A stretch of 64,000 nt of DNA. Source: Eulemur rufifrons (Eukaryota; Chordata; Mammalia; Primates; Lemuridae). Every line of letters begins with the position of its first letter. The stretch's first letter is position 1. The notes below the pieces were generated by a model. That model worked only from the letters and a program-made list of their open reading frames with translations. It searched no databases and had not been told where the DNA came from. The stretch covers positions 226,208,843-226,272,842 of the forward strand of contig NC_090989.1 in the NCBI RefSeq assembly GCF_041146395.1, given 5' to 3'. Positions 1 through 10,905 of the stretch are shown here, piece after piece. Position numbers and translations under genes: made by a program.

Positions 1-560
1 TACCTCAGAGCTGTCCCACCCAAGAGGACAGGAAGCTGGGGTATTTATCCACCACTCATTCTCCAGCACTGTTGAAAGCACCTAGGGCGCAGGATTATGG
101 CTTAATTCCCCTGCACTGCCAGCCTCTCTCCCTCTCCTGTGAGCTGAGTGGGCCTCAGCAGCCAGAGAAAACTTTCAGGTAAGTAAATATAGGTGCTGGC
201 AGGTGAAAGTTGGGTGGGTGTGAGCTGAAAAGGTGAGGGAAAGCAGATGTGGCAGGATGCCAACCACATCTGCCACAGGAGCTAAGATGAATGATAAAGG
301 TCCACAGGCACTAAAGCTGCTGAGCTTGGAAGATTCAACAGTGAGTAAGAGAGACGCACTGGCCTTACTGAGCTATGGTCTTGAGATTGAGGTGCATGAA
401 CAGGCAATTACAGTGGGACAAGAGCAATAACAGAGGCAACACAGGGTGTTGGGGCCAGACTGCTGGCCTCTACTTCTCAAGAGGATGGAGACAGCATCCT
501 ATGCATTTTTGAGCACCACTGCCTTGGGTGGTACTTATTCAACACATTTCTGGCCCTACA
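1..560. other. Stretch with no recognised repeat or gene
   Basis: I recognise no repeat family or convincing coding segment here. A full splice-donor consensus (CAG then GTAAGT) lies at 176-184 on the plus strand, but it has no supporting exon frame or clear acceptor, and one such match is expected by chance in a window of this size. Confidence 0.4.
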
Positions 561-675
561 CTGAACTGTCAGGCACAGTCCGGATGTGTTACATGTATTG
601 TCTGTTTCTTACTATAACCCAACAAGGTAGTTGTGTCCCCATTTTACAGGGGAGGAAGTTAAGGCACTCCTAATT
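560..675 (+). repeat. MIR SINE fragment
   Basis: The segment ends in the MIR 3'-core pattern: an ACAAGGTAG-type block, then CCCCATTTTACAGGGGAGGAAGTTAAGGC split over 628-667. It is old and diverged, with no terminal duplication visible. Confidence 0.65.
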
Positions 676-824
676 GCTCCTAACTGCCTTACTACTCATC
701 ATTCTTCCTATCTCACCTTTGACGTAACCTCTCTGAAAGGATTGCCTGTACCATGTGCTCCCATCTGCAAGCTGGAGTTTTCTCTATAAGTCACCCTGTT
801 TAGTAATTGGCAACTCATTCTCCA

Positions 825-970
825 TGTATCCTCAGGAGCTGAGCTCTGTGAGAGCAGGAACTGTGTCTCTGTGGCTTAGCAGTGTATGCTCAGCCTCCAG
901 GAGGGTACTGCCATGTTCTAGATGCACAAACCTCATTTGCAACAATCATTTTTTAAATGACTTAAATAAA
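825..970 (+). repeat. L2 LINE 3'-end fragment
   Basis: It carries the L2 3'-end phrase in degraded form: GTGAGAGCAGGAACTGTGTC near 848, followed by an AAATAAATGAATAA-like terminus. It is immediately followed by a MIR. Confidence 0.55.
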
Positions 971-971
971 T

Positions 972-1075
972 GAATAAGGCTCAGAGGTATTAAGGTCAAT
1001 TGACCAGTCACAAAGGTAAGAAGTAGTAGAACTGAGGTTTAAACTGCAGCCTGTCTGACCCTCCAAAATCTCCTA
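972..1075 (+). repeat. MIR SINE fragment
   Basis: The MIR 3' half is recognisable: AAGGCTCAGAGGTATTAAGG, then CACAAAGGTAAGAAGTAG, AACTGAGG and CCTGTCTGACC. It abuts the preceding L2 fragment. Confidence 0.65.
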
Positions 1076-2640
1076 TACTTTGCTGAGGGTTAAGCTACTT
1101 ATTCATCTAAAGCAACCAGAAAATTTAAGTTGGATTAAATGCAGCTATTTTTAGGTCAAAAGGAAAGGGCAGGAAGTCTAAGAACTTCTCATAATCATCA
1201 GGCTGAGGAATTACCAAACAGAACTCTAGATCTAAAGCTAGAAGAAGGTTCTTAGAGGACAAGACCCCATACCCAAACTTTGGCTGGGATGGACAACATT
1301 TAAAATTCTCCCTTGTAAGATTCTAAAGTTTTTAACCTAATCTCTAGGTAAAAGGAAAATTGTTCCCTCTAGCACCAATAACTGATCTCATCAGCTAAAT
1401 AAAATAATTTAAAAATATTAGAGATCAAGTGATTTTTAAGGCACCTGATAAGTTTTTTTCATGCTCCTTTAGCTATTGCAGAAAAGTCATCTCAAACTCC
1501 CAGTTGTCAGGTGTACTCAGAGCCACATTCAAAATAAAGGGGAAAAGCAAGACAATAGCTTGGAAATTTTCAGAGGAATTCTTTCTCTGCCTTTTAAATC
1601 CAGACAATATTTTCACGTCTTCATTTTTGAAAAGTCAATGAGAACCATCCATCCTCTGTGCGTACATTTCCCACATTTCCTCAATTCTAAAATGGCCAAG
1701 AAGCAGAATAGATTTACTAACAGCCTTTGGGTACTGGGACCAGGCATGGGAGGTAGGAGGTAGGAGGGGTAGGGAGGTAGGAGGTAGAACAGACAGGAAA
1801 CACTCCATGAAATGTCCACAGAAATTACAATTTACACATTCTGATTTCAGAACGCTAACATGTGGCCCTAAGAAAGCCTTAGAATTGAAAAAATATGCTA
1901 ATTAAACATCAAACCTTCAAATGGTATTCAGGAAGAGCCTATATATTTTATCCCAATGATAGTTCTACACATAAGTAAAAAATAGTGGGAATGACAAAAG
2001 GAGATTTCACATAAATCATATTTTTGAGTAGGTAAAAATGTATTTTTAAATTTCCTTAAAGCACTTATATAGATTTGTTTGAGAAACTAGTAAATTGAAA
2101 AATCCCTAGACCGATTAATATACACACATGTAAAAAGGTGGGTGCTTTGATAATCAGTGTGAGCTTTCTTGGTAAAAACTGAAGTAGGATCTAATTTCTA
2201 CTATAGCTCTTTTTCTTCTGGAGAAAAATGTGTCTGTGCCCCATCCGTGTTCAAACAGAAATCCATAAATGCAGCAAATCAGATTAACAGCTAACCAGTC
2301 ATCCCTTTGACTTGATCACTGATTTAGAAACTCAAAAGTGGACCCTGGGTTGTATTTCATCTGGTTTTTGCCACTTCACTACTTTCCAGCAGAGCCCTGC
2401 CACGGAGCTCACCGTTAGGATTAAAATGACAGCTGATGGCAAAACACGCCTTGTTAAAGGATCGGAGTTTCATGAATCCCTCAAGGATCTCAATATATAA
2501 TTCAAGATACCACAATGAGAAATGAAGAGAAGGACAAAGACATTGGATATCAAGTTAAGGGAAGGTGTGTGAGAAAACTCTTAAGATCAAGAATATATAC
2601 AAAAAAATTTACATCATGTAGATTAGGGATAGAAAATATA
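1076..2640. other. AT-rich stretch, no gene recognised
   Basis: No coding segment or assignable repeat is seen apart from the short G/A-rich minisatellite at 1741-1787. The short open frames here have neither splice context nor recognisable domains. Confidence 0.4.
1741..1787 (+). repeat. GGTAGGA-type minisatellite
   Basis: GGTAGGAGGTAGGAGG-like units are repeated about five times, with one GGGGTAGGG variant in the middle. The runs of GG and GGG make this strand purine-rich and weakly G-quadruplex-prone. Confidence 0.7.
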
Positions 2641-2849
2641 TGACACTGATATCCTGTCATTCGGTCTTGTGCCACAGCTAAGCCCCAATCAGCCCCAGAA
2701 CCAGGTGCAGCCTCAGAATCCATCTTAACATATTTCTTCAAAAAGCCACCCAGATGATTGGTCATGGAAACAAGGTAGAATTCTTTGCTCCCATCACTGA
2801 AGATTGACTATTTCAAGCCACGATGTCTCCTGTATATACTGTACCCTGA

Positions 2850-3040
2850 GCTACTCACTCAGCTCTGAATGTACTGTGCAACTTCAAGCACCTGTGCCTT
2901 TGTTTATTCTGTTTTCTCTACCTAGAAATATCTTTTATCTACTCCCCAACCTGTGGAAATCTTACTTACTCTCTGTGACCCCATACAACAATTTCTACTT
3001 TAGTGAGGCCTGCCTCATTCATTTCCTCTAACCATAATGA
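2850..3040 (+). repeat. Diverged L2-like fragment
   Basis: It shows the L2 internal pattern CACCTGTGCCTTTG, a CTACCTAGAAATATC block, then a GTGAGGCCTGCCTCATTCA block. It resembles the L2 region just upstream of the 3' terminus. It is old and without clear ends. Confidence 0.4.
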
Positions 3041-3107
3041 GTTGTTTGGAGCTGCTCATTTATTCCATGAGTTCCAGTAACAGGGACTTGGATGATCTAA
3101 AAGAAAA

Positions 3108-3180
3108 ATTCTGACTTAATAATGATAATCATCATCATTATCATCATTATACATACCATATTTATATATAAAATATATTT
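3108..3180 (+). repeat. (ATC/ATT)n low-complexity tract
   Basis: AATAATGATAATCATCATC followed by ATTATCATCATTATAC grades into TA-rich sequence. This is simple-sequence drift, not a named element. Confidence 0.6.
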
Positions 3181-3439
3181 CAGTCAAAATACAAAGCTAA
3201 AGAGGGAAATGAGATTTATGAACTAGAATTCCCCATTTTTTTTTAAAGAAAGCTGTGCTTCTATTATAAAGTGAGTCAATGTATAAAAGTTTAGTGTAAA
3301 CCTGCATCCCATTGTAAAATGCACAAGAATAGACATTCAAACATAATGTCACCACTTTGTCCTGAGCTATAAAAATTTCTATCAAGACAGATCTTATACC
3401 ACAAAAATTATTTTAAGGGTTAGCAAATGTTCTGGTCTA

Positions 3440-3595
3440 GTTGCTCCCACACTGGACTGATAACCCAGAATCATAGGGGAACTTTTGAAGAATATAGATT
3501 TCTTGGTCTCATACTTGGTCTATGAGCAGTCTCTTTGGGGTGTGGGATCCCAGAATCTGTAGTTTACAAGAGATCCCCTATGCAGGCTAAAGAAC
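3440..3595 (+). mobile_element. MER5-type hAT-Charlie DNA transposon remnant
   Basis: The order of blocks matches MER5A-like MITEs: CAGAATCATAGGGGAAC, then TGGGATCCCAGAATCTGTAG, TTTACAAGAGATCCCCT and a degraded 3' end. It is non-autonomous and has no coding capacity. Confidence 0.55.
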
Positions 3596-4155
3596 AACCA
3601 GGTTAACAATATTAACTGATTATTTTTATGATTAATTGTGTATGCTGGGGGCATTAGTAAATGTTCCTTACAAGTGTATGTCAACAAATATACATATTCA
3701 AGCACATAATATTTGGATTCTAGTTATGTTGTTAATTTCAGGGATAACACAGGCTGTTAGTTGACTTGTTTTGCTACTTTGGCATTGTAGCGATGGGAGA
3801 AGGACTGCTAAAAGTTTTGTTAACAAATTTCTGAGGAATAAAATATTGACTTAAATGAAATGTCTTATATTTGTCTTCAGTCTAAACAAGAAACTCTTTT
3901 GGGGGAAAACTTTGTTAAAATTCAGTGTAACTGATTTATCTAACCACGTATAAGGCTGTTTTTCACACTTTAAAAGACAATGTGAAAGCCTGAGTTTCTT
4001 ATTTGTTTGTTTTTTTTGTTTGTTTATTTTACATGTCAATTATCAAAAGATGCTAAGTTTTTAAGACTTCTGTTACACTGTGACCTTAACTTCTTAAATG
4101 AGGAAAAAACTCAGATATGTTAAAAAAAATCAAAATTTACAATAACAATGTTTTT
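3596..4155. other. AT-rich stretch, no feature recognised
   Basis: Only a short GTTTGTTTG-type simple tract near 4000-4035 stands out. No gene or repeat family is assigned. Confidence 0.4.
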
Positions 4156-4495
4156 AAAAATTAGAATCTTGACTGAGCACAGTGGCTCATGCCTGTAATT
4201 CTAGCAACTCAGGAAGCCAAGGCAGAAGAATCACTTGAGCCCAGGAGTTCAAGACCAGCCTAGGCAACATAGCAAGACCCTGTCCCTGCAAAACATTTAA
4301 AAAAATTAGCCAGGTGTGGTGGTAAACACCTGTAGTTCCAGTTACTTGGGAGGCTGAGGCAGGAGGATTTCTTGAGCCCAGGAATTCACGTATACAGCGA
4401 GCTATGATCAGGCCACTGTACTCCAGCCTGGGTGACAGAGCAAGACTCTGTCTCTAAAAAAATAAAGAAATAAAAATTTAAAAACTAGAATCCTT
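4156..4495 (+). mobile_element. Dimeric Alu, AluJ-like, with TSDs
   Basis: This is a full-length 7SL-derived dimer on the plus strand. The left arm begins GACTGAGCACAGTGGCTCA at 4171 and contains CACTTGAGCCCAGGAGTTC. A mid A-rich linker is followed by AATTAGCCAGGTGTGGTGG, and the right arm ends CAGAGCAAGACTCTGTCTC plus an A-rich tail. The element body is 4171-4479. The flanks carry near-identical duplications, AAAAATTAGAATCTT (4156-4170) and AAAAACTAGAATCCTT (4480-4495), with one substitution and one indel. Arm diagnostics and divergence fit AluJ, an insertion older than the split of the main primate groups. Confidence 0.9.
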
Positions 4496-5282
4496 GGAGA
4501 TGCAATTTACAGCTTGTTTGGGGCTAACAATTCACACCATAAAATAAAAAGAAATTCTAATCTAGTAGACTCAATTAATTGGATTTTTCTGACAATCCTC
4601 TTATCACTACTCTATGGGTAATCGATAAATACAGGGTGATTAGTCTCCTATTACTAACAGTCTATGCACACATGCCCCAGTTGAAACCAAGGACATTGGG
4701 GATAGAGATGAATGAATTGACTCAAACTCTAATAAATAAACAAGAAATGCATCTGACTCTCAAACAACACATTAAGTTTCGCACAGCCTTGTATGAAGTG
4801 TGGCTGGCAGATAAGAAGGACACCGATGTGCGCTGAAAAGAACTACTTGACATTTTATTGCAAACATTCATTTTCATGAATTTCTTTTCTGTGCTCTATC
4901 TCTTTTTGCATTTCAGGAGTCAGCTTAGAAACAAAAACAAATAATATAAACCTACCAGCTTCTTGGGTCAGACCAAGCTAAGGTGGACTTTCACCATCCC
5001 TGGAATGTGTGTCAATTTGCCTTTTAGGTCAAGGTAAATCTGACAGCAACTGGAAAATTAATTTAAAACTCATAGCTTTGCTAAGCATGGGAAATATAAC
5101 ACTGTAATACCAAAAGTCTTTGGTTTCTTATGTGAAAATACAGCTCTCACAATGCACAACTGTGATTTTGGAGTAGAGTTGCAATTCTCACATCAAGCTG
5201 TGGTAACTGAGAGAATCTGGCTAATTTTCCATATGTGCACTGCAGAATTGTGGCACAGATGACATTGGAAAGGAGAGAACTT
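4496..5282. other. Stretch with no recognised feature
   Basis: An 85-codon open frame occurs at 4579-4836, but it has no recognisable domain, no homologue I know and no splice context. I treat it as chance. Confidence 0.4.
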
Positions 5283-5828
5283 ATTGTGGCAGGTTGTATT
5301 TTTCAAAAATGGCCACATTAATATTTCTGATCCCACATGCTCTTGTAGAACTTGTTACTCACCCATCAAGAGGTAGAGTCTATTTTTTCTCCTTGAACCT
5401 GGGTGATGTATTGTGACTACCTTTTACTAAGAGAATATAGAGGAAGTGATATTGTGTGACTTCCAAGAATAAGTCATAAAAGTTGATACAGCTTCCACCT
5501 GGCTCCCTCTTGGGACAGTTGCCTTTGGAACCCAGCCACCACATATGAGGTGAGGGTGAGGAAGACCAGCAGCCATGGAAGGGCCACATGTAGGTGTTCC
5601 AGCCACAGCTCCATGGGGTCCAGACAACAGCCAGTGTCAACTTCCAGACACGTGAATGCCCCTGCAGATGGTCACCCTACCTCATGTAACATAGGGCAGA
5701 GGTAAAATGTCCCCATCGCGCCCCAGCCAAATTGCAAGTCTGTGAGCAAAATAAATGCTGTGGTTATTTTAAGCTACTGTTTTGGATGATTTGTTATGTA
5801 GCAACTGGAATACAGTGTCTTGATTCTG
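5283..5828 (+). mobile_element. Solitary MLT1-type LTR (ERVL-MaLR)
   Basis: The segment follows the MaLR MLT1 pattern in the sense direction: TGTGGCAGGTTG-type start, TTTTTCAAAAATGGCCAC, TCCACCTGGCTCCCTCTTGG, GGAACCCAGCCACCACATA, ATGGAAGGGCCACATGTAGG, and a 3' part with AAAATAAATGCTGTGG followed by TTTTAAGCTACTGTTTTGG and TTTGTTATGTAGCAACTGG. No internal retroviral coding region lies next to it, so it is a solo LTR. It is the same family as the antisense copy at 37665-38210. Confidence 0.7.
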
Positions 5829-6368
5829 TTTTATCTTGTGTCAATGATTTCAGTTGCTTTCAACCAGGAAAACAGTTTAACAACCATTTAGCAGTGATTC
5901 CCTCTGTAATGATTCGTATATTATAGTATCTGACTCTCTCATAATAACTGCCTTGTATCCATTATACATTTAGTTACTGTTTGGCCAGTGTCATGCGAGA
6001 GCTACACTTGTTTAACTTGTGCAAGGTGAATCCTTTTTTAAAAAGTTATAAAAGAAATACATAGTCATTGAAATCCAAATTTTACATATTTTTAGTAAAA
6101 AAAACCCCTCCTATTTGTTGCCTAACTCCCCCTCAATCCCACATATTTCAGAAGTAATTATATCAAAGCTGGTGTGTCTTCTCCTTTCAGAACCTTTTCT
6201 ACTTCCCTACACCTTTACACACATACACACATGCATACATACATACACACTCCCCCAGATGTCTATACACCTTAGACATCTTCCCCTAAGGATCATGAAT
6301 CTCTTTCCAATATGTTGTTAAAGCAAGACTATCGATAATGAAAATCAGGAAACTGTGATCAAGCTATG
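5829..6368. other. Stretch with CA-rich tract, otherwise nothing recognised
   Basis: A CA/CATA-rich simple tract lies at 6214-6252 (ACACACATACACACATGCAT and on). No gene or assignable repeat is seen. Confidence 0.4.
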
Positions 6369-6369
6369 A

Positions 6370-6480
6370 AGATGATGATGATAATGATAATGATTGCCAT
6401 TTTCTTGAGTTCTTATTATGTGCCAGGCACTATGTTAACCACTTTACATGTGTTATTTTATTTAATACACTGCCTATTAA
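6370..6480 (+). repeat. MIR SINE 5' fragment
   Basis: The central MIR motif is clear: CTTGAGTTCTTATTATGTGC, CAGGCACTATGTTAACCAC, then TTTACATGTGTTATTTTATT. The 3' half is missing. Confidence 0.7.
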
Positions 6481-6754
6481 AGTACATACAAATATTTAAG
6501 GAAAAATAACTCAGAAAGTAAATTCAATACTCCCCAAAATGTTGCTGAAGATGGTAAGATACATTACTATTCTCTGATACAAATGAAAAAGACCCCCAGA
6601 AAAGAAAGTTTAAACTGTCCAGTAAGTTAGAAAAAGAAGTCTGCTACCTAAAGAGCAGGGTTAATGACACAAAGTTCCTCAAAATTCATCCATATGCAAA
6701 TCACTCAAAAATGTAGAGTTTAAGCCAAACCTCTATTCTGAGTTCTAGGGCCAT
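6481..6754. other. Short unassigned stretch
   Basis: Nothing recognisable is present between the MIR fragment and the following L2. Confidence 0.35.
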
Positions 6755-7117
6755 ATATTCAACCAACTTGACACATCCACTTAGATGTCTCAAAGATGCT
6801 TCAAACTTATCATGCCCAAGATTTATGATTCCCCTCTGCCTGTGTGCACACACAGACACACAAAATGGTGTTCTCAGACTTTTCTCTCTGACACCACTAT
6901 CCAGCCAGTTCTGCAAACCCCAGACAGACCTGGTAATATATTGGACACTAGTCCTTATTAACTCACCTCAATTCATAGTCATAAATATCTCTGGACTCTC
7001 TCCACTTTTATTGCCAACACCCTAGTTCAATTTACGAGCGTCTCTTCCATGGACTACGTAATAGATTCCTGATTGCCTCCCAGTATTCCATCCAGGTCAA
7101 CTCCAATCCATTCTGTA

Positions 7118-7174
7118 TTCCATGCTGTAGCTAGAGTGATCCAACTCCAATTCCATGCTGTAGCTAGAGTGATC
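7118..7174 (+). repeat. 33-bp tandem duplication inside L2
   Basis: The 24-mer TTCCATGCTGTAGCTAGAG+TGATC occurs at 7118-7141 and again, identical, at 7151-7174 (period 33). The spacer contains CAACTCCAA, which also occurs just upstream of the first copy, so the duplicated unit includes it. Confidence 0.9.
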
Positions 7175-7659
7175 ATTTCAAAATGTGTTCCATCCCCAGC
7201 TTAAAACTCTTCAGTGGATAACCACTGCCTTTAAGATAAAGATCCACATTCTTATCACAGTTTATAAGCCCACCATGGTTCATCCTACCACTTCAAACTC
7301 ACCACATATTCTTCTTCCTGTCACTGTTTAGCCACAAAGCCTTCTTTTATTTTCTTCAGAAACAGCAAGTTCCCTCCCACCATAAAGCCTTTGCAATGAG
7401 CTATAACTTCTGTCTGAAATGATCACCTCTTAATTTAGAATGTCCTTTTGCACCTTTAGCTCTCAGCTTAAATATTAGTTGCTTGGGAGACTTCCAGTAA
7501 TTCTTCAATCTAGCTTATATTCCTTTTTTATAGTCTATCGTGATGCTATATTCCCCTTCTTCACAGCCCTTATCACAGTTTGAAGTTATAAGTTTATTAG
7601 AATAATATTTTAAATGTATGTGTCCCCAACTTGACTATAAGCTCTTGGCCAGCAAGGAC

Positions 7660-7855
7660 CAGTGGTGTGCCGGAGCCAGCTCACACTGGTTCACAGTTGC
7701 CGATTGTGCCCATACCTTCTCACACCGGACAACATTGATAGCTTGCAATTGGCTCTGGTGGGAGTATTTACACCACAGAAATTGGCAAATACTAAAAATC
7801 AGACTTTTTGTTTCTGGAAAGCCAACTGTGAAACATTGAGCAGCAAGAAGCATGT
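7660..7855. mobile_element. Unidentified element inserted in L2 (hAT-like?)
   Basis: This segment does not fit the L2 consensus that surrounds it. It starts near GGTGTGCCGGAGCCAGCTC and includes GGTTCACAGTTGCC (7687-7700) and the near inverted partner GCCAACTGTGAAACATT (7820-7836). It might be a MER45-like hAT relative, but I cannot confirm this, and no clear terminal inverted repeats or duplications are visible. Confidence 0.35.
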
Positions 7856-7960
7856 TTGCCTTGCTTACTAACACATCTCCAGCACCTAAGACACTGTCCA
7901 GTACATGGAAGGCTTTCAATAAACATTTGTGAAATAAATAAATAAATGTTCTAATCACAG

Positions 7961-8654
7961 GCTCAGACAGTATTCCAGTTGATGCACTCCTGCAATGAGC
8001 ATGACCTACCAGTTTTATGAATGTTCATGCTTCCAAAATGCAGCTATCTGATCTTTGTTTTTAGACATGCAATTCATTGGGAGGCACAGTTCTCCAATGG
8101 TCAACTGATCATGCTAGCAATACATTTAAACCCTATAACCAAAAAGTGTCATTTTTTCTTCCCCTCACTCCTTTTTAGAAAAAGGATAGCAATCTAGGCT
8201 TTGTAGTCTATCAAAGAAGAAAATAATACCTGCAAGATGGTTGCCTCCAAAATTAACCACCTACCCAGATAAATATGAGCAACTTAGGCTTAAAGGAGCC
8301 AGGAAGTGTGGTAAAGATCAGGTGGGGGTCAAAGGAAGTCCTAAAGAGCAAAACTGTGGATGTTATTTAATCATTATAACCTGCTTCAGATTTCAGGTCA
8401 CTGACAATAATCACAATTTATAGAACAATAGATGGCTACATGGCACTTCCCCAAATTCCATCTTTGCTTAAAATACAAATGGTTTTAAAAGATTTATCTT
8501 TTCAATTAACCTTCTTGTGGAGTCCAAGAAATTCTGTGGGGTCAGGTTGGATATAAGGAGATGAAGAATAGCACTATTGATATTGGCTGATTCTCCAATT
8601 ATTCTTTAAGACTGGTCACTTCCAACACTGGACTAACAGATGAGTTTTGGTTAA
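7961..8654. other. Stretch with no recognised feature
   Basis: No repeat family, RNA gene or coding evidence could be assigned. Confidence 0.4.
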
Positions 8655-8655
8655 A

Positions 8656-8707
8656 TTCTTTTTTCTTTCTTTCTTTCTTTTTTCTTTTCTTTTCTTTTTT
8701 TTTTTTT
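8656..8707 (+). repeat. Pyrimidine (TTTC)n / poly-T tract
   Basis: CTTTCTTTCTTTC units grade into TTTTC units and then a T run. It may be the remnant poly(A) tail of an antisense retroelement, but no element body is recognisable beside it. Confidence 0.8.
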
Positions 8708-9579
8708 GAAGTTGCAGAAAATGTTAGAAGTATCTATTACGTTTGCATAAAAAAAATCCTTAGGATATTATAATAATGATGTGGCCTTTGCAATAGTCAT
8801 ACATCACTGCTGGAAAGTAGATATTCTGTGATTCCTTGTTTCTGAGACACATCAATAATTTCTACCACCGAAAATACAATCATCATTCTAATGGCATTTC
8901 CGAAATCAAAGGTATTAGGAAAACACAAAGAAGTCAGGAGAAGCCTTGTATTCCTCCTGTAGAAATCAAAGAGAATGAAATTAAGGAAATGTCTAAGAAA
9001 ATTTCTGGCATTCCAAAGCTTTTTCAGGTCAGCAAAATAAATTAACTTATCAAGAAATCTTAAATAAAAGAGTAGAAAAATCAAAGCACGGCACATTGTA
9101 AAAGCCCAAGGATGAGTCAATATAAGAAAAACCTATTAGTATCCACTAAATTATAAATCAAAAGAGAACAACAGCTTTCTCTTCCTACCCACCTTCTCTT
9201 CCAGAACAATTCAGCCCAAAAGCCATTAGCTAAGTCTGAGAAGGAGTCAGTGGGGAGGGGTATGTTGGAACTTGAGTGGTGTGAGAAGGGCACACACAGG
9301 GGAGAGGGTATTGGTGGTGGACGGAAGATTGGTTTTATACAAGGGTCTGATCATGTAAGTACCTATGTAAAGGATAATGGAATTTGGATTTCTTACTCTC
9401 AGAGAAGGGAGTTGCAAATGTGGGAAGGGAGAAAATTAGAATAAACCTATGGAGTTGTACTAAAGTATCAATGTAAACTCATGGTTTTCTACATATGAAA
9501 GGATGGGTAGACAGAGAGATACATAGATGGTTAGATACATAATACATAAAATCATTTAGACATCAATGCCTGTATATAC
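8708..9579. other. Stretch with no recognised feature
   Basis: Nothing assignable is seen except a GATA/GATAC-like patch at about 9508-9545. A 107-codon minus-strand open frame at 8797-9120 has no recognisable domain and is probably chance. Confidence 0.4.
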
Positions 9580-10385
9580 ATATACACATATTTCTGTTCT
9601 TTAGCCTAGTCCACTAGGAGGGGCCTGGAAGCAGTGACACCCTAAGAGCAGTGAGTATACTTTAGAGATCAAATTGTGGTTTCTAAATATCATTCTCCCC
9701 TAAAAGGACCAATGCTTCTTTAAAAAATGGCTAATTCTAGGGCTAGGTCAGGCGGAGTACAAGATGAAACTAGAGCATCTTCTTTTACCAGAAAATAAGG
9801 AAGTGCTCAAAGAATGAAAGGGACATGCCACAAGGACCCAGAAGCCAGTATGAGGCAGCTCCCACTGGCCAAATCTGGGATAATTTGAAAACTGAAATAG
9901 ATAATTTTAGTAATGAATCATAACTCAAATATGAAAGCATGAGTTCATAATGATATAAATAAATAAACAACTGTTTGAAAAATCAGACATTTATATAGTC
10001 TCAAAGTAGCTTTCCCCAAAACAAAATTACTTCTAATGGAAAAAGAATAACTCTGTAGGTGAGAAACATGACAGATAACACCTTAATCAAGTGATCAATT
10101 TGAACATCACCAGTAATGAGATAAATCAAAATCATGTACCACCTGATAAGGTACAATGAATATACAGTATTCCTTCTGTGATATTTCTGGCCAATATGCA
10201 TAACCTGAATCTAGTAATGAGAAAACATTAGACAAACTAAAATTGAGGAACAATCTACAAAAGACGGGGCATGTAATTTTCAAAAGTGTCAAGGTCAATA
10301 AAGTCAAGAAAAGACTAGGCAATTTTTCCATATTAAAAGAAACTAAGGAAACATGACAGCTAAATGTAACATACAACTCATCTTT
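9580..10385 (+). mobile_element. Old L1M 3' UTR, left part (host of a nested insertion)
   Basis: The sense 3' UTR of an ancient L1 (L1MC/L1MD type) is readable: GGGGCCTGGAAGCAGTGAC, ATAATTTTAGTAATGAATC, GTAATGAGATAAATCAAAATC, ACCACCTGATAAGGTACAAT, AACTAAGGAAACATGACAGC. The sequence is then interrupted and continues at about 10909. No coding capacity remains. Confidence 0.7.
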
Positions 10386-10905
10386 TTGAATAAAAGATTT
10401 ATTGAGACATGATTCACATCTCACAAAATTCACCCTTTCAAATTATACAATATTTCTTAGTATATTCAGAGAAATTTGCAAACATCCATACCATCCAATT
10501 TTAAAACATCTTCATCATCCCAAAATGAAACCCCATATCCAATAGTAGTCTTTCCTCATTCCCTCTCTCAACACCCCCAATCCCTAGGTAATACTGATCT
10601 ATTTCTAGTCTTTCTGGAATTTTAGAAAATCTATGGATTTGCCTATTCTGGGAATGTCATTTAAGTAGAATCATAAATATGTGTAATATGTGGTCTTTTG
10701 ACTGACTTCTTTCACTAACTATAATGCTTTCAAGGTTCATCCATGTTTTAACATGTGTCAATACAGCTTTCCTTTTTATGGCTGAGTAATATTCCATTAT
10801 GTGGATATACCACATTTCATTTATGTAGTCATCAATTGATAGACATTTAGGTTATTTGTACTTTTGACTGTTATGAATAATGCTGCTATGAACGTATGGA
10901 CACCA
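10386..10905 (-). mobile_element. 5'-truncated antisense L1M nested in the older L1M
   Basis: Read on the plus strand this is the reverse complement of an L1M end: AAAAGATTTATTGAGACATG at the A-tail side, CTCACAAAATTCACCCTTTC, AATGAAACCCCATATCC, GGATTTGCCTATTCTGGG, GGCTGAGTAATATTCCATTA, and AATAATGCTGCTATGAACG at the truncated end. The host L1 resumes directly afterwards. A short ATGTAAC at both junctions (10364-10370, 10905-10911) may be all that remains of a duplication. Confidence 0.75.

Larger units (their letters stand above)
6755..7960 (+). mobile_element. Long L2 LINE 3' copy, interrupted
   Basis: The sense L2 path is readable: CACTTAGATGTCTCAAAGATG (6778), the GCTGTAGCTAGAGTGATC block (twice, see the 33-bp duplication), CTTAAAACTCTTCAGTGGAT, ATAAGCCCACCATGGTTCAT, TGCACCTTTAGCTCTCAGC, then TGACTATAAGCTCTTGGCC. 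After an interruption it resumes with CATCTCCAGCACCTAAGAC and ends AATAAACATTTGTG(AAATA)n at 7960. It represents the 3' part of the L2 ORF and its terminal region. It contains an unidentified insertion at about 7660-7855. Confidence 0.75.

Noticed and set aside
176..184. Full consensus splice donor CAG|GTAAGT near the window start
   Set aside because: No open exon or clear acceptor lies upstream within the window, and one or two such matches are expected by chance over both strands.
3108..3160. Repeated ATC/ATT units that might resemble a short array
   Set aside because: This is a simple-sequence tract with no spacers. No CRISPR-type structure exists in the window.
5380..5640. 86-codon minus-strand frame with W-rich translation
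   Set aside because: It lies wholly within the MLT1-type LTR.
9608..9624. CTCF-like motif CCACTAGGAGGGGCC
   Set aside because: Two core mismatches to the usual consensus, and it lies within an L1M 3' UTR.
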